A DNA stretch of 64,000 nucleotides, taken from positions 111,795-175,794 of the forward strand of contig JACKNX010000007.1 in the NCBI GenBank assembly GCA_024234635.1. The letters run 5' to 3'. The DNA comes from Pseudomonadales bacterium. GTDB lineage: Bacteria > Pseudomonadota > Gammaproteobacteria > Pseudomonadales > Azotimanducaceae. This document shows positions 45,456 through 54,704 of the stretch, one piece after another (the first letter of the stretch is position 1; the number at the start of each line of letters is the position of its first letter). Both the position numbers and the translations under genes were made by a program. A model generated the notes under the pieces. The model ran no database searches and was not told the origin of the DNA. It was given only the letters and a program-made list of their open reading frames with translations.

Positions 45456-45532
45456 GCCAAACCCCTTCTCAAATCGTTCGAATAACCTGTCAGTTCAACA
45501 ACATCCCGAGCAATGTTGACGTCATCTCAGCG

Positions 45533-46735
45533 TCAAAGCTCCAGCAGGATACGCGCCGGATCCTCCAGCAGGTTCTTGATCGCGACGAGGAAGCCTACCG
45601 CCTCGCGGCCGTCGATCAAGCGATGATCGTAGGACAATGCGAGGTACATCATGGGACGTGCAACGATCTGCCCGTCCATCACCACCGGCCGCTCCTGGAT
45701 TTTGTGCATGCCCAGAATACCCGTCTGTGGCGGATTCAGGATGGGGGTCGACAGCAGTGAACCGAAGATGCCGCCATTGGAGATGGTGAAGGTACCACCC
45801 TGCATCTCCTCGATGGTGAGCTTGCCGGCGCGCGCCCGGGTGCCATAGTCGTTGATCTGATCCTCGATCTGCGCCAGCGACAACGCGTCCGCGTCACGCA
45901 CGATGGGCACTACCAGGCCTCGCTCGGTGGATACCGCCACACCGATGTCGAAGTACCCGTGATAGACGATGTCCTGACCATCGATGCTGGCGTTCACCGA
46001 CGGAAAGCGTTTCAGCGCTTCCACGCTGGCGCGCACGAAAAAGCTCATGAAGCCGAGCTTGGTGCCGTTGTGGGCCTTCTGGAACTCCTCGCCGAACTTG
46101 CGCCGGAGCGCCATCACGGCCGTCATGTCCACTTCGTTGAAGGTAGTGAGCATCGCGGCATTCTGCTGCGCTTCCACCAGGCGCCTGGCGATACTGGCCC
46201 TGAGCCGGGTCATGGGTACCCGGCGTTCCGCCCTTTCGCCTGCCGCGGGTTCGTCGCCCAGCGGCGCGGATTCGCCGGGCACCGTCAACGCTGTGGGCAC
46301 CGGCGCTTCCGCCTGTTTCGCCGCCGCGGTCCGGGCCACGTCTTCCTTGGTGATGCGTCCGTCGCGGCCGCTGCCGCGCACGTCGCTGATGTCCACGCCC
46401 ATTTCATCGGCCAGCTTGCGCGCCGCCGGACCGGACACCGGTTCCGCCTGGCGCATCGGTTCGTCTGACGCCACCGGCGTCGGCTCCGGCGTAGCTTCCA
46501 CGGCGCCCGGCTCGAAGGTGGCGATCACCTCCTCGGCCATCACCGTCTCACCTTCCTGGCGCAGGATTTCAACCAGCGTGCCGTCCGCCGGCGCCACCAC
46601 TTCCTGTGTCACCTTGTCCGTTTCGATATCCACCAGCGGCGCATCCCGCCGAACGGCTTCGCCCGGTTGCACGTGCCAGGCGGCAATCGTGCCTTCACTT
46701 ACCGATTCCGGAAAAGGCGGTGCCTTGATGTCCAT
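45533..46735 (-). CDS. sucB: 2-oxoglutarate dehydrogenase E2, dihydrolipoyl succinyltransferase
   Basis: 400 residues in standard order: lipoyl domain with the lipoylated lysine in DIETDKVTQEV, a proline/alanine linker, the E3-binding domain (AARKLADEMGVDISDVRGSG), and the catalytic domain ending in LSYDHRLIDGREAVGF with the active-site histidine. It transfers the succinyl group to CoA. Only 18 bp separate it from sucA. Confidence 0.98.
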   Translation of the reverse strand: MDIKAPPFPESVSEGTIAAWHVQPGEAVRRDAPLVDIETDKVTQEVVAPADGTLVEILRQEGETVMAEEVIATFEPGAVEATPEPTPVASDEPMRQAEPVSGPAARKLADEMGVDISDVRGSGRDGRITKEDVARTAAAKQAEAPVPTALTVPGESAPLGDEPAAGERAERRVPMTRLRASIARRLVEAQQNAAMLTTFNEVDMTAVMALRRKFGEEFQKAHNGTKLGFMSFFVRASVEALKRFPSVNASIDGQDIVYHGYFDIGVAVSTERGLVVPIVRDADALSLAQIEDQINDYGTRARAGKLTIEEMQGGTFTISNGGIFGSLLSTPILNPPQTGILGMHKIQERPVVMDGQIVARPMMYLALSYDHRLIDGREAVGFLVAIKNLLEDPARILLEL

Positions 46736-46753
46736 GTCGTGTCCCGTGTCCTG

Positions 46754-49585
46754 TCAGCCGAAGAGCGCGTCGTGCACCAGTTTCCGCTGTTGTTCGTTGA
46801 ACAGGCTTGCGTATCCGCAAGCCGGTGCTGCATGGGGCTCGCGCCCCGCGTAGGAGAGATAGAGCGTATCCGAGTGATCCAGCACCACCCGCCGCATGTG
46901 GTGCTGGCTGGCATACCAGGCGCCCTGGTTCATGGGCTCTTCCTGGCACCAGATGACTTCTTCGAGATTGACGTAGGGCGCAATCACGCCACTCAGCTCC
47001 GCCTCGGGGAACGGATAAAGTTGCTCGATGCGGACGATCGCAATATGACCGGCCTCCGCCTCCCGCCGCGCCGTGAGCAGTTCGTAGTAAACCTTGCCGG
47101 CGCACAGCACCAGGCGGGTAATCGCCGCCGGGTCGTGATCGTCAACCTCACCGATCACATTGTGGAATTGTCCCTGCTCCAGTTCGTCCAGCGAACTCAC
47201 CGCCAGTTTGTGGCGCAGCAGGCTCTTTGGCGTCATTGCGATCAGCGGCACGCGCCAGGGGCGGATCGACTGTCGCCGGATCATGTGGAATACCTGCGCC
47301 GGCGTGCTCGGTACGCACACCTGCATGTTGTGCTCGGCGCACAGTTGCAGGAAGCGCTCGAGCCGCGCCGAGGAGTGTTCCGGCCCCGCACCCTCCTGGC
47401 CGTGCGGCAGCAGCAGGGTGAGGCCACACAACCGACCCCACTTGGTTTCGCCCGAGGAGATAAACTGGTCGATGACCACCTGTGCGCCATTGGCAAAGTC
47501 GCCAAACTGCGCTTCCCAGATGGTGAGCGATCGCGGGCGGCTGGTCGCGTAGCCGAATTCGAATGCAAGCACCGCTTCTTCGGACAGCAGCGAGTCGTAG
47601 ATCAGGAAAGGTACATCGTCGCGGATATTCGCGAGCAGACAGTGGCTGTCACCGTTCTTCTGGTTGTGCACCACCGCATGTCGATGACTGAAGGTGCCGA
47701 CGCCGACGTCCTGGCCGGTGAGGCGCACTGTCACACCTGCATCGAGCAGCGAGGCGTAGGCCATCACCTCCGCGAAACCCCAGTTCACGGGCATCGCCCC
47801 CGCTGCCATGCGGTGGCGGTCCTCCACGATCTTCTTCACCTGCGCATGCAGCACAAAATTTTCGGGCAGTCGCTCCAGCTTCGCGTTCAGGCGCTGCAGT
47901 GTCCCCGGCGTCAGACGGGTATCCGACGGTGTTGTCCAGTCATGGCCCAGGTAGGGGCGCCAGTCGAGGTTGAGTTGCGACTCGGCATCCCGAACGATGG
48001 CCAGCGCCGCGCCTTCACCGCTATCGAGCATGTCGCGATAGGTATCCACCATGGCGTCCGCCTCGGCGCGCGACAGCACGCCGTCCGCCACCAGCCTGTC
48101 CGCGTACAGTGTGCGCGTGGTCGGATGCTTGTGAATCTTCTGATACATGATCGGCTGGGTCTTGGCCGGTTCCTCGGCCTCGTTGTGGCCACGCCGCCGG
48201 TACCCCACCAGGTCGATCACCACATCCTTGCGGAATTCCGCCCGGTAATCCGCCGCCAGGCGGGTCACGAACAGCACCGCCTCGGGATCGTCGGCGTTCA
48301 CGTGAAAGATGGGCGCCTGCACCATCTTCGCGATCTCGGTGCAGTAGTCCGTTGAGCGGGCGTCCGCCTGCTCGCTGGTGGTAAAACCGATCTGGTTGTT
48401 GACGATGATGTGGATGGTGCCGCCGGTACCGTAGCCGCGCGTACGCGACATCTGGAAGGTTTCCATCACCACGCCCTGGCCCGCAAAGGCCGCATCGCCA
48501 TGGATGATGATGGGCGCCACTTCACTGCCATTCCGATCGCCGCGCCGGTCCTGCCGGGCGCGCACCGAGCCTTCGACCACCGGCCCCACGATTTCCAGGT
48601 GCGACGGGTTGAAGGCCAGCGCCAGGTGCATTTCGCCGCCGGGCGTCATGATGTTGGTGGAGAAGCCCTGGTGGTATTTCACGTCGCCGCTGCCGCGTTC
48701 CGGCGTCGCCTGGCCGTCAAATTCGGCAAACAGCACCGCCGGATTCTTGCCGAAGATGTTCACCAGCACGTTCAGCCGTCCGCGGTGAGCCATGCCGATC
48801 ACCGCTTCCTTGAGGCCATGTCCACCGAGGCGTTGCAACAGGGCATGCATGCAGGGAATCAGGCTTTCCAGCCCTTCGAGGCCAAAGCGCTTGGTGCCCG
48901 GATAACGGTTGTGAAGATACTTCTCCAGCCCTTCCGCCGCCGTCAGCCGTTCCAGCAGCATGCGTTTCTCGGCGCTCGAATAGACGGGCTGCGAGCGCAC
49001 GCGCTCAAGGCGCTGCTGCACCCACATCTGCTCGCCGGCATCGAGGATGTGCATGAACTCCGCCCCTACCGACCCGCAGTAGGTGGCTTCCAGCACTGCG
49101 ATGATCTCGCGCAGGCTGCCGCGTTCGGACGGAAACTCCAGCGTGCCGGTGTCGAATACTTCGTCGTAATCGGCTGGTGTCAGGCCGTGATAACGAATAT
49201 CGAGAACGGGCATTGCCGGTCGCGCCATCAGCTTCAGCGGGTCCAGATCGGCACGCATGTGGCCGCGGCGCCGGTAGGCGGCAATGAGATCCGCCAGGTA
49301 CATCTGCTTGATCTCGTGCGCGCTCTGGATATCCGCTGAGACCTTTTCGGGACGCGCTTTCAAGCGGTTACGGCCAACCCGCTCGAAATGTTCGATCACC
49401 GGGCGGTGTGGTGTCTCACCATGGACAGCGCCGCTGACATGCGGCAACTGGTTGAAATACGCCCGCCACTCCGGTGGCACGGCATTCGGATCGGACAGGT
49501 AATTTTCGTACATCGCTTCGATGTACGCCGAGTTGGTACCCGCCAGATGCGAGCTGCGCTGCATGCGCTGGTTGTAGGACTCCAC
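46754..49585 (-). CDS. sucA: 2-oxoglutarate dehydrogenase E1
   Basis: 943 residues from GTG 49585, chosen because AGGAG lies eight bases upstream and the product starts as usual for SucA (QRMQRSSHLAGTNSAY). A GTG at 49612 would add nine residues. Thiamine diphosphate motifs include GMAHRGRLNVLVNIFGK and HGDAAFAGQGVVMET; the C-terminal domain has WCQEEPMNQGAW. It decarboxylates 2-oxoglutarate, the entry step of the complex with SucB and Lpd. A large stem-loop lies in the spacer before it. Confidence 0.97.
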   Translation of the reverse strand: MESYNQRMQRSSHLAGTNSAYIEAMYENYLSDPNAVPPEWRAYFNQLPHVSGAVHGETPHRPVIEHFERVGRNRLKARPEKVSADIQSAHEIKQMYLADLIAAYRRRGHMRADLDPLKLMARPAMPVLDIRYHGLTPADYDEVFDTGTLEFPSERGSLREIIAVLEATYCGSVGAEFMHILDAGEQMWVQQRLERVRSQPVYSSAEKRMLLERLTAAEGLEKYLHNRYPGTKRFGLEGLESLIPCMHALLQRLGGHGLKEAVIGMAHRGRLNVLVNIFGKNPAVLFAEFDGQATPERGSGDVKYHQGFSTNIMTPGGEMHLALAFNPSHLEIVGPVVEGSVRARQDRRGDRNGSEVAPIIIHGDAAFAGQGVVMETFQMSRTRGYGTGGTIHIIVNNQIGFTTSEQADARSTDYCTEIAKMVQAPIFHVNADDPEAVLFVTRLAADYRAEFRKDVVIDLVGYRRRGHNEAEEPAKTQPIMYQKIHKHPTTRTLYADRLVADGVLSRAEADAMVDTYRDMLDSGEGAALAIVRDAESQLNLDWRPYLGHDWTTPSDTRLTPGTLQRLNAKLERLPENFVLHAQVKKIVEDRHRMAAGAMPVNWGFAEVMAYASLLDAGVTVRLTGQDVGVGTFSHRHAVVHNQKNGDSHCLLANIRDDVPFLIYDSLLSEEAVLAFEFGYATSRPRSLTIWEAQFGDFANGAQVVIDQFISSGETKWGRLCGLTLLLPHGQEGAGPEHSSARLERFLQLCAEHNMQVCVPSTPAQVFHMIRRQSIRPWRVPLIAMTPKSLLRHKLAVSSLDELEQGQFHNVIGEVDDHDPAAITRLVLCAGKVYYELLTARREAEAGHIAIVRIEQLYPFPEAELSGVIAPYVNLEEVIWCQEEPMNQGAWYASQHHMRRVVLDHSDTLYLSYAGREPHAAPACGYASLFNEQQRKLVHDALFG

Positions 49586-49669
49586 GACGGAATCTCCTGC
49601 TCGGGTCACCACCCCGGGGGTTTGCCCCGGCAGGCGCCATCTATCCGTGTAACGAATGGTTCAATGACT

Positions 49670-49701
49670 GCGCGCGACGGCAAAGGGTTGCCATCGCGCG
49701 C
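49670..49701 (-). promoter_or_regulatory. Large stem-loop in the sdhB-sucA spacer
   Basis: GCGCGCGA / TCGCGCGC (8 bp) is followed inward by one C-A mismatch and GGCAA / TTGCC (5 bp) around the loop AGGG. It lies 36 bp past the sdhB stop and 85 bp before the sucA start. There is no T-run, so partial termination, RNA processing or message stabilisation are all possible. Confidence 0.5.
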
Positions 49702-49736
49702 GGCATTGTAGCAGGCCCGACGTGCGCGACCGCGCG

Positions 49737-50456
49737 TCAGGTAGCCTGCTGCATCAGCATAGTCCGAATCTTGCCGATGGCCCGCGTGGGGTTCAGTCCC
49801 TTCGGGCAGACGGCAACGCAGTTCATGATCCCGCGGCAGCGGAAGACGCTGAAGGGATCGTCCAGCTTGGCCAGACGTTCGGCAGTGGCGGTGTCGCGCG
49901 AGTCAGCCAGGAAGCGGTAGGCCTGCAGCAGACCGGCCGGGCCGATGAACTTGTCCGGGTTCCACCAGAACGACGGACAGGATGTGGAGCAACAGGCGCA
50001 AAGAATGCACTCGTACAGGCCGTCGAGCTTCTCCCGATCCTCCGGCGTCTGCAATCGCTCCTGCGCCGGCGGCGGCTTGTCGTTGATGAGGAACGGGTCG
50101 ATCTTGCGGTACTGACGATAGAACTGCGTCATATCCACCACCAGGTCACGCACCACGGGCAGTCCCGGCAGGGGCCGCAGGATGAGCTTTCCGCCCTTCG
50201 CCACTTCCGACACCGGCGTGATGCAGGCCAGCCCGTTGCGGCCGTTCATGTTGATACCGTCCGAACCGCACACGCCCTCGCGGCAGGAACGCCGGTACGA
50301 CAGCGTCGGATCCTGCGCTTTCAGCAGCTCCAGCACGTCCAGTACCATCAGATCCTTGCCTTCAGGCAGGTCGACGCTCATTTCCCGCATCCGCGGGCTT
50401 TCGTCAACGTCCGGATTGAATCGGTAGATGCTGACTTTCATGGCCTGATTTCCCAT
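49737..50456 (-). CDS. sdhB: Succinate dehydrogenase iron-sulfur subunit
   Basis: 239 residues from ATG 50456 (GGAAG eight bases upstream), or 234 from ATG 50441. [2Fe-2S] cysteines are in SCREGVCGSDGINMNG and NGLAC; the [4Fe-4S] and [3Fe-4S] clusters use CILCACCSTSCPSFWW and CRGIMNCVAVCPKGLNP. It passes electrons from SdhA to quinone at the membrane subunits. Confidence 0.98.
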   Translation of the reverse strand: MGNQAMKVSIYRFNPDVDESPRMREMSVDLPEGKDLMVLDVLELLKAQDPTLSYRRSCREGVCGSDGINMNGRNGLACITPVSEVAKGGKLILRPLPGLPVVRDLVVDMTQFYRQYRKIDPFLINDKPPPAQERLQTPEDREKLDGLYECILCACCSTSCPSFWWNPDKFIGPAGLLQAYRFLADSRDTATAERLAKLDDPFSVFRCRGIMNCVAVCPKGLNPTRAIGKIRTMLMQQAT

Positions 50457-50458
50457 GG

Positions 50459-52228
50459 TTAGTACTTCCGTTCCTTCGGCTCGAACGCCGGCATGGTCCT
50501 GGGCGCAAAGTTCACCGCCCGCTTGCCCACCCGTTTTTCACCCGGGAAATACAGGGAGTGACACAGCCAGTTCACATCGTCGCGCGACTCGTAGTCTTCA
50601 CGGGCGTGCGCGCCACGGCTCTCCTTGCGCTCTTCAGCGGCAATCGCCGTGGCTTCCGCCACTTCCAGCAGGTTGTCGAGTTCCAGCGCTTCCAGTCGGG
50701 CGGTGTTGAACGTTTTCGACTTGTCGGTGAGGTGCGCCTTGCCGATACGCTCACGCAGATCCGCCAGCGTGCGGATGCCTTCCTGCATGTTCTTCTCCGT
50801 GCGGAATACGCCGAAGTTGTTCTGCATGCAGGTCTGCAGTTCCTTCTTCAGGGCGGCCACGGATTCACCGCCGGTTGAGGCATCCCAGCGGGCCAGCCGC
50901 GAGAGCGCCTGTTCCAGGTCCGATTCGCTGGCAGCCCGTTGGGAAACACCCTGGCGCACCACTTCCTCGATGTGCTTGCCCGCGGCCCGACCGAACACCA
51001 CCAGGTCCAGCAGCGAGTTGCCGCCCAGGCGGTTGGCGCCATGAACACTCACACAGGCGACTTCGCCCGCGGCGTAGAAACCGTCGATGGGGCGGTCTTC
51101 GCCACCCGCCTGCATGAGGGCCTGGCCAGACACCTGCGTGGGCACGCCGCCCATCATGTAGTGGCACGTAGGCACAACGGGAATGGGCTCTTTCACCGGG
51201 TCCACATGGGCAAACGTCTTCGACAGCTCGCAGATGCCCGGCAGGCGCGTATTGAGCACATCTTCGCCCAGGTGATCCAGCTTCAGCAGAACGTGATCGC
51301 CGTCGGGACCGGCGCCGCGACCCTCGATGATCTCGATGATCATGGAACGCGCCACCACATCGCGACCGGCGAGATCCTTGGCGGTGGGTGCGTAACGCTC
51401 CATGAACCGCTCACCGTTCTTGTTGATGAGGTAACCACCCTCGCCCCGGCAGCCTTCGGTGACCAGAACCCCGGCGCCGGCGATGCCGGTGGGATGGAAC
51501 TGCCACATCTCGATGTCCTGCACCGGGAAGCCGGCCCTGAGCGCCATGCCGACGCCGTCACCGGTATTCATCAGCGCGTTGGTGGTGCTGGCGTAGATAC
51601 GGCCCGCGCCGCCGGTGGCAAACACCGTGGCCTTGCTGGCGACATACACCACGTCACCGGTTTCGATCTCGATGGCGATGACGCCAACCACGGCACCGTC
51701 CTGGTTCTTGACCAGGTCCACGGCAAACCATTCGTTGAGGAATACCGTGTTGGCCTTCACGTTCGCCTGGTACAGCGTGTGCAAGAGGGCGTGCCCAGTG
51801 CGGTCCGCCGCGGCGCAGGTGCGCGCGGCCTGGCCGCCTTCACCGAAGTTCTTGGACTGGCCGCCGAAGGGGCGCTGGTAGATACGCCCGGCTTCGGTAC
51901 GCGAGAATGGCAACCCCATGTGCTCGAGTTCGAACACCGCCTGCGGGCCTTCGCTGCACATGTACTCGATGGCGTCCTGGTCACCGATATAGTCCGACCC
52001 CTTGACGGTGTCGTACATGTGCCAGCGCCAGTCGTCGTTGGGATCGTCACTGGCGATGGCGCAGGTGATCCCCCCCTGGGCGGACACCGTGTGCGAACGG
52101 GTGGGGAAAACCTTGGTAATGACCGCCGTCTTCAGGCCCGATTGCGCCAGTTGCAGCGCAGCGCGCATGCCGGCACCACCACCGCCGACGATGACGCCGT
52201 CGAACTCCATTTTTCTGATTTGCGCCAC
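50459..52228 (-). CDS. sdhA: Succinate dehydrogenase flavoprotein subunit
   Basis: 589 residues. The FAD-linked histidine is His46 in TRSHTVSAQGG, and the active-site residues lie in WQFHPTGIAGAGVLVTEGCR and HGANRLGGNSLLDLVVFG. It oxidises succinate to fumarate at the cytoplasmic face of the membrane. It sits between sdhD and sdhB, as usual. Confidence 0.98.
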   Translation of the reverse strand: MAQIRKMEFDGVIVGGGGAGMRAALQLAQSGLKTAVITKVFPTRSHTVSAQGGITCAIASDDPNDDWRWHMYDTVKGSDYIGDQDAIEYMCSEGPQAVFELEHMGLPFSRTEAGRIYQRPFGGQSKNFGEGGQAARTCAAADRTGHALLHTLYQANVKANTVFLNEWFAVDLVKNQDGAVVGVIAIEIETGDVVYVASKATVFATGGAGRIYASTTNALMNTGDGVGMALRAGFPVQDIEMWQFHPTGIAGAGVLVTEGCRGEGGYLINKNGERFMERYAPTAKDLAGRDVVARSMIIEIIEGRGAGPDGDHVLLKLDHLGEDVLNTRLPGICELSKTFAHVDPVKEPIPVVPTCHYMMGGVPTQVSGQALMQAGGEDRPIDGFYAAGEVACVSVHGANRLGGNSLLDLVVFGRAAGKHIEEVVRQGVSQRAASESDLEQALSRLARWDASTGGESVAALKKELQTCMQNNFGVFRTEKNMQEGIRTLADLRERIGKAHLTDKSKTFNTARLEALELDNLLEVAEATAIAAEERKESRGAHAREDYESRDDVNWLCHSLYFPGEKRVGKRAVNFAPRTMPAFEPKERKY

Positions 52229-52237
52229 GAGTGACTC

Positions 52238-52612
52238 CTACAGGCTCCAGAACAGTTGAATCGCCCACACCAGGTAGACGAACAGAATGAGGAAACAGCC
52301 CATCTGGTAGATGAAGCGGATACTGGTGGCACTCTTGCCGAGGTGGCCCGGCAACAGGTAGTCCGTCCCCACCGTCCACAGGCCGATCCACGCATGGGCA
52401 ACGGTGGACAGCACCGCGGCCGTGGAGAAGATCTTCATGCTGAAGTTGCCGAAGAACCCGGTGAGGGCCGCATAGTCCAGCCCCGGATGACCAACGAAGA
52501 ACGCCAGCACGCACAGCGCGTACGCCCCCAGCACCACTGCGGTGAGGCGCTGGATGATGAAGTCCGACAGGCCGGAGCGGGAGAAACTGGTTGCATTGGT
52601 TACCACAGCCAT
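52238..52612 (-). CDS. sdhD: Succinate dehydrogenase membrane anchor subunit
   Basis: 124 residues from ATG 52612, overlapping the sdhC stop by 13 bp. Three hydrophobic segments are visible. The motif TVAHAWIGLWTVGTDYL carries the likely haem b histidine. SdhD and SdhC form the quinone site and anchor SdhAB. Confidence 0.94.
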   Translation of the reverse strand: MAVVTNATSFSRSGLSDFIIQRLTAVVLGAYALCVLAFFVGHPGLDYAALTGFFGNFSMKIFSTAAVLSTVAHAWIGLWTVGTDYLLPGHLGKSATSIRFIYQMGCFLILFVYLVWAIQLFWSL

Positions 52613-52986
52613 ACCCCCAGCCAGATGGCGTCGATGGCGGTCAGCACGATCACGGCAATGGACATGCCGAATGCCGCGCGTACGTTGTCGCCGATGTGAA
52701 AGTCGAGCAGCAGGTGCTTCACCCCGGCCAGGAAGTGATAGCAGATCGCCACGAGCGTCGCCCACAGCAGGAAGGTCACCAGCCCGCCGGCATCGATCAG
52801 GGCCCTGGCGTCGGCGAAACCGGCCTCGGAGGACAGCGCCACGTCGGCGAGGTAGATAAGCAGGCCGACACCGGCCAGCAGCAGCACGCCCGTAATGCGG
52901 TGCGTGATCGAGGCCAGGGCCGCCAGCGGCAACCGGGAGGTGAACACCCCCTGGTTGATCGGCCGGTTGGAATTGAGGGTGCTCAT
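52600..52986 (-). CDS. sdhC: Succinate dehydrogenase cytochrome b556 subunit
   Basis: 128 residues from ATG 52986. The signature NRPINQGVFTSRLPLAALAS, then ITHRITGVLLLAG, and the CYHFLAGVKHLLLD block (haem-ligand region) are typical of SdhC, with three membrane helices. The longer in-frame extension to 53799 runs across the gltA gene on the other strand and is not coding. A promoter is predicted at 53165-53193. Confidence 0.95.
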   Translation of the reverse strand: MSTLNSNRPINQGVFTSRLPLAALASITHRITGVLLLAGVGLLIYLADVALSSEAGFADARALIDAGGLVTFLLWATLVAICYHFLAGVKHLLLDFHIGDNVRAAFGMSIAVIVLTAIDAIWLGVWLW

Positions 52987-53164
52987 GGGGCTGTCGATGT
53001 CCTCTCTGTTGGCGTCTGGGTGAGCGCGTTCAAACAGTCGTCTGCCGCTTGGTGGTCGCGCCGGGAACTCGTCCGGAATCGACACGCCCCGCGGCCGTGC
53101 AGATGCCGCGCTGCCGTCTGACAGACAGGCGCACGCCACTTCGGCACGATGGTAAAGCCGCGCA

Positions 53165-53193
53165 ATTCTAGATGCCGTTCCAGTCAATTGCCA
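53165..53193 (-). promoter_or_regulatory. Predicted sdhC promoter
   Basis: On the minus strand TGGCAA (53188-53193), a 17-bp spacer and TAGAAT (53165-53170; five of six consensus bases) form a plausible sigma70 promoter. This gives an sdhC leader of about 170 bases. The -35 is weak, so activation may be needed. Confidence 0.45.
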
Positions 53194-53221
53194 CAGCGGC
53201 GCACGAGGCGCCCGCGCGCAA

Positions 53222-53250
53222 TTGACACCGCTGCCCCTCCACCACATAGT
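53222..53250 (+). promoter_or_regulatory. Predicted gltA promoter
   Basis: A perfect TTGACA (53222-53227), 17-bp spacer and CATAGT (53245-53250; four of six) give a good sigma70 promoter. Transcription would begin near 53257, leaving a leader of about 90 bases before ATG 53347. Confidence 0.7.
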
Positions 53251-53258
53251 CTGCCGGC

Positions 53259-53280
53259 TGTCCGGAGGAGGGTCCGGACA
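53259..53280. promoter_or_regulatory. Palindrome at predicted gltA transcription start
   Basis: TGTCCGGA (53259-53266) and TCCGGACA (53273-53280) are perfect inverted repeats with a six-base spacer. It starts nine bases after the -10 hexamer. It could be a repressor operator or a 5' hairpin in the mRNA. Confidence 0.5.
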
Positions 53281-53346
53281 CTGCGTCTGCCACCAATGGT
53301 CAGGCCGCAAACGAGTATCAAAGCCGACCGAAGAACCGGAGGAACC

Positions 53347-54645
53347 ATGCCCCCCAAGCCCACGAAGTACGCCCACCTCTCGATCGACGGCGAGGCCGAC
53401 GCCATCGACCTGCCGATCTACCAGGGCAGTGAAGGTACCCCGGTCATCGACGTCGCCAAGCTCGGCGCCAACGGCTATTTCACCTACGACCCCGGCTTCG
53501 TTTCCACGGCGTCCTGCGACTCCGACATCACCTACATCGACGGTGACCAGGGCATCCTCCTCCATCGTGGCTACCCCATCGAGGAGCTGGCGGAAGGCAG
53601 CAACTACCTGGAACTGTGTTACCTGCTGCTCAATGGTGAATTGCCCAACCAGGCGCAGAACGACGAGTTCGTGCGCATCATCAAGAAGCACACCATGGTG
53701 CACGAGCAGCTGGCGTTCTTCTTCCGGGGTTTCCGCCGCGATGCCCACCCCATGGCCATCATGTGCGGCGTGGTAGGCGCTCTGTCGGCCTTCTATCACG
53801 ACTCACTGGACATCGAAAATCCTGAGCACCGGCGCATCACGGCGCACCGGCTGATCGCCAAGATCCCGACCATCGCCGCCATGTGCTACAAGTATTCGCA
53901 GGGCCAGCCGTTCATCTATCCGCGCAACGATCTCGATTACGCGGCGAACTTCCTGCACATGATGTTCGCCACCCCGTGCGAGAACTACGAGGTCAGCCCG
54001 ACGCTGGCACGCGCCATGGACCGCATCTTCCTGCTCCACGCCGACCACGAACAGAACGCCTCCACCTCCACGGTACGCCTGGCCGGCTCCACCGGGGCCA
54101 ACCCGTTCGCCTGCATCGCCGCCGGTATTGCCGCCCTGTGGGGGCCCGCGCACGGCGGCGCGAACGAAGCCGTCCTCACCATGCTGCGCGACATCGGCGA
54201 CGAAAAGCACATCGGCGAGTTCGTCAAGAAATTCAAGGACAAGGACAGCGGCGTGCGCCTGATGGGCTTCGGCCACCGGGTGTACAAGAACTACGATCCG
54301 CGCGCCAAGGTCATGCAGCAGACCTGCAAGGAAGTGCTGGAAGAACTGGGCGTGGAAAACGATCCGCTGCTGCGCCTCGCGCAGAAACTGGAGAAGATTG
54401 CGCTGGAAGACGACTATTTCGTCCAGCGGAAGCTGTACCCCAACGTCGACTTCTACTCGGGCATCATTCTCAAGGCCATCGGCATCCCGGTTGAAATGTT
54501 CACGGTGATCTTCGCCACCGGCCGCACGCCGGGCTGGATCAGCCAGTGGAACGAGATGATCAGCCAGAGCTACAAGATCGGTCGCCCGCGGCAGCTCTAC
54601 CAGGGGCATTCGCAGCGTCGTTACGTGCCGATGGACAAGCGCTGA
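53347..54645 (+). CDS. gltA: Citrate synthase (type II)
   Basis: 432 residues from ATG 53347 with GGAGGAA just before it. Catalytic residues lie in ALWGPAHGGANEAVL (His), LMGFGHRVYKNYDPRAK (His) and PNVDFYSGIILKAIG (Asp). The N-terminal beta domain marks the hexameric, NADH-sensitive type of Gram-negative bacteria. It condenses acetyl-CoA with oxaloacetate. It is divergent from the sdh-suc genes, allowing coordinated control of the TCA cycle. Confidence 0.98.
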   Translation: MPPKPTKYAHLSIDGEADAIDLPIYQGSEGTPVIDVAKLGANGYFTYDPGFVSTASCDSDITYIDGDQGILLHRGYPIEELAEGSNYLELCYLLLNGELPNQAQNDEFVRIIKKHTMVHEQLAFFFRGFRRDAHPMAIMCGVVGALSAFYHDSLDIENPEHRRITAHRLIAKIPTIAAMCYKYSQGQPFIYPRNDLDYAANFLHMMFATPCENYEVSPTLARAMDRIFLLHADHEQNASTSTVRLAGSTGANPFACIAAGIAALWGPAHGGANEAVLTMLRDIGDEKHIGEFVKKFKDKDSGVRLMGFGHRVYKNYDPRAKVMQQTCKEVLEELGVENDPLLRLAQKLEKIALEDDYFVQRKLYPNVDFYSGIILKAIGIPVEMFTVIFATGRTPGWISQWNEMISQSYKIGRPRQLYQGHSQRRYVPMDKR

Positions 54646-54651
54646 GGTCAG

Positions 54652-54671
54652 GCGCCGGCGTCAGCCGGCGC
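54652..54671 (+). terminator. Hairpin after gltA
   Basis: GCGCCGGC / GCCGGCGC, a perfect 8-bp stem with four-base loop, lies seven bases after the gltA stop and is followed by only TT. It is probably a terminator, despite the short T-run. Confidence 0.6.
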
Positions 54672-54704
54672 TTCCCACCGACTTCGGACCCGTCGTCCCT
54701 CATC

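Larger units (their letters stand above)
52987..53346. other. 360-bp divergent sdhC / gltA control region
   Basis: No gene. It contains a sigma70-type promoter for gltA (53222-53250), a predicted one for sdhC (53165-53193) and an 8-bp palindrome at the predicted gltA transcription start (53259-53280). Two CAATTG hexamers lie near 53185-53190 and 53219-53224, one overlapping each -35 region. The rest, toward sdhC, shows no clear structure. Confidence 0.65.

Noticed and set aside
46667..48355. 562-codon plus-strand frame opposite sucA
   Set aside because: Antisense shadow of a conserved GC-rich gene, no domain seen.
53149..53346. Upstream extension of the gltA frame
   Set aside because: The predicted promoter lies inside it and a strong ribosome site directly precedes ATG 53347.
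52987..53799. Long upstream extension of the sdhC frame
   Set aside because: It runs antisense through the start of gltA and its promoter; the SdhC family begins at the ATG at 52986.
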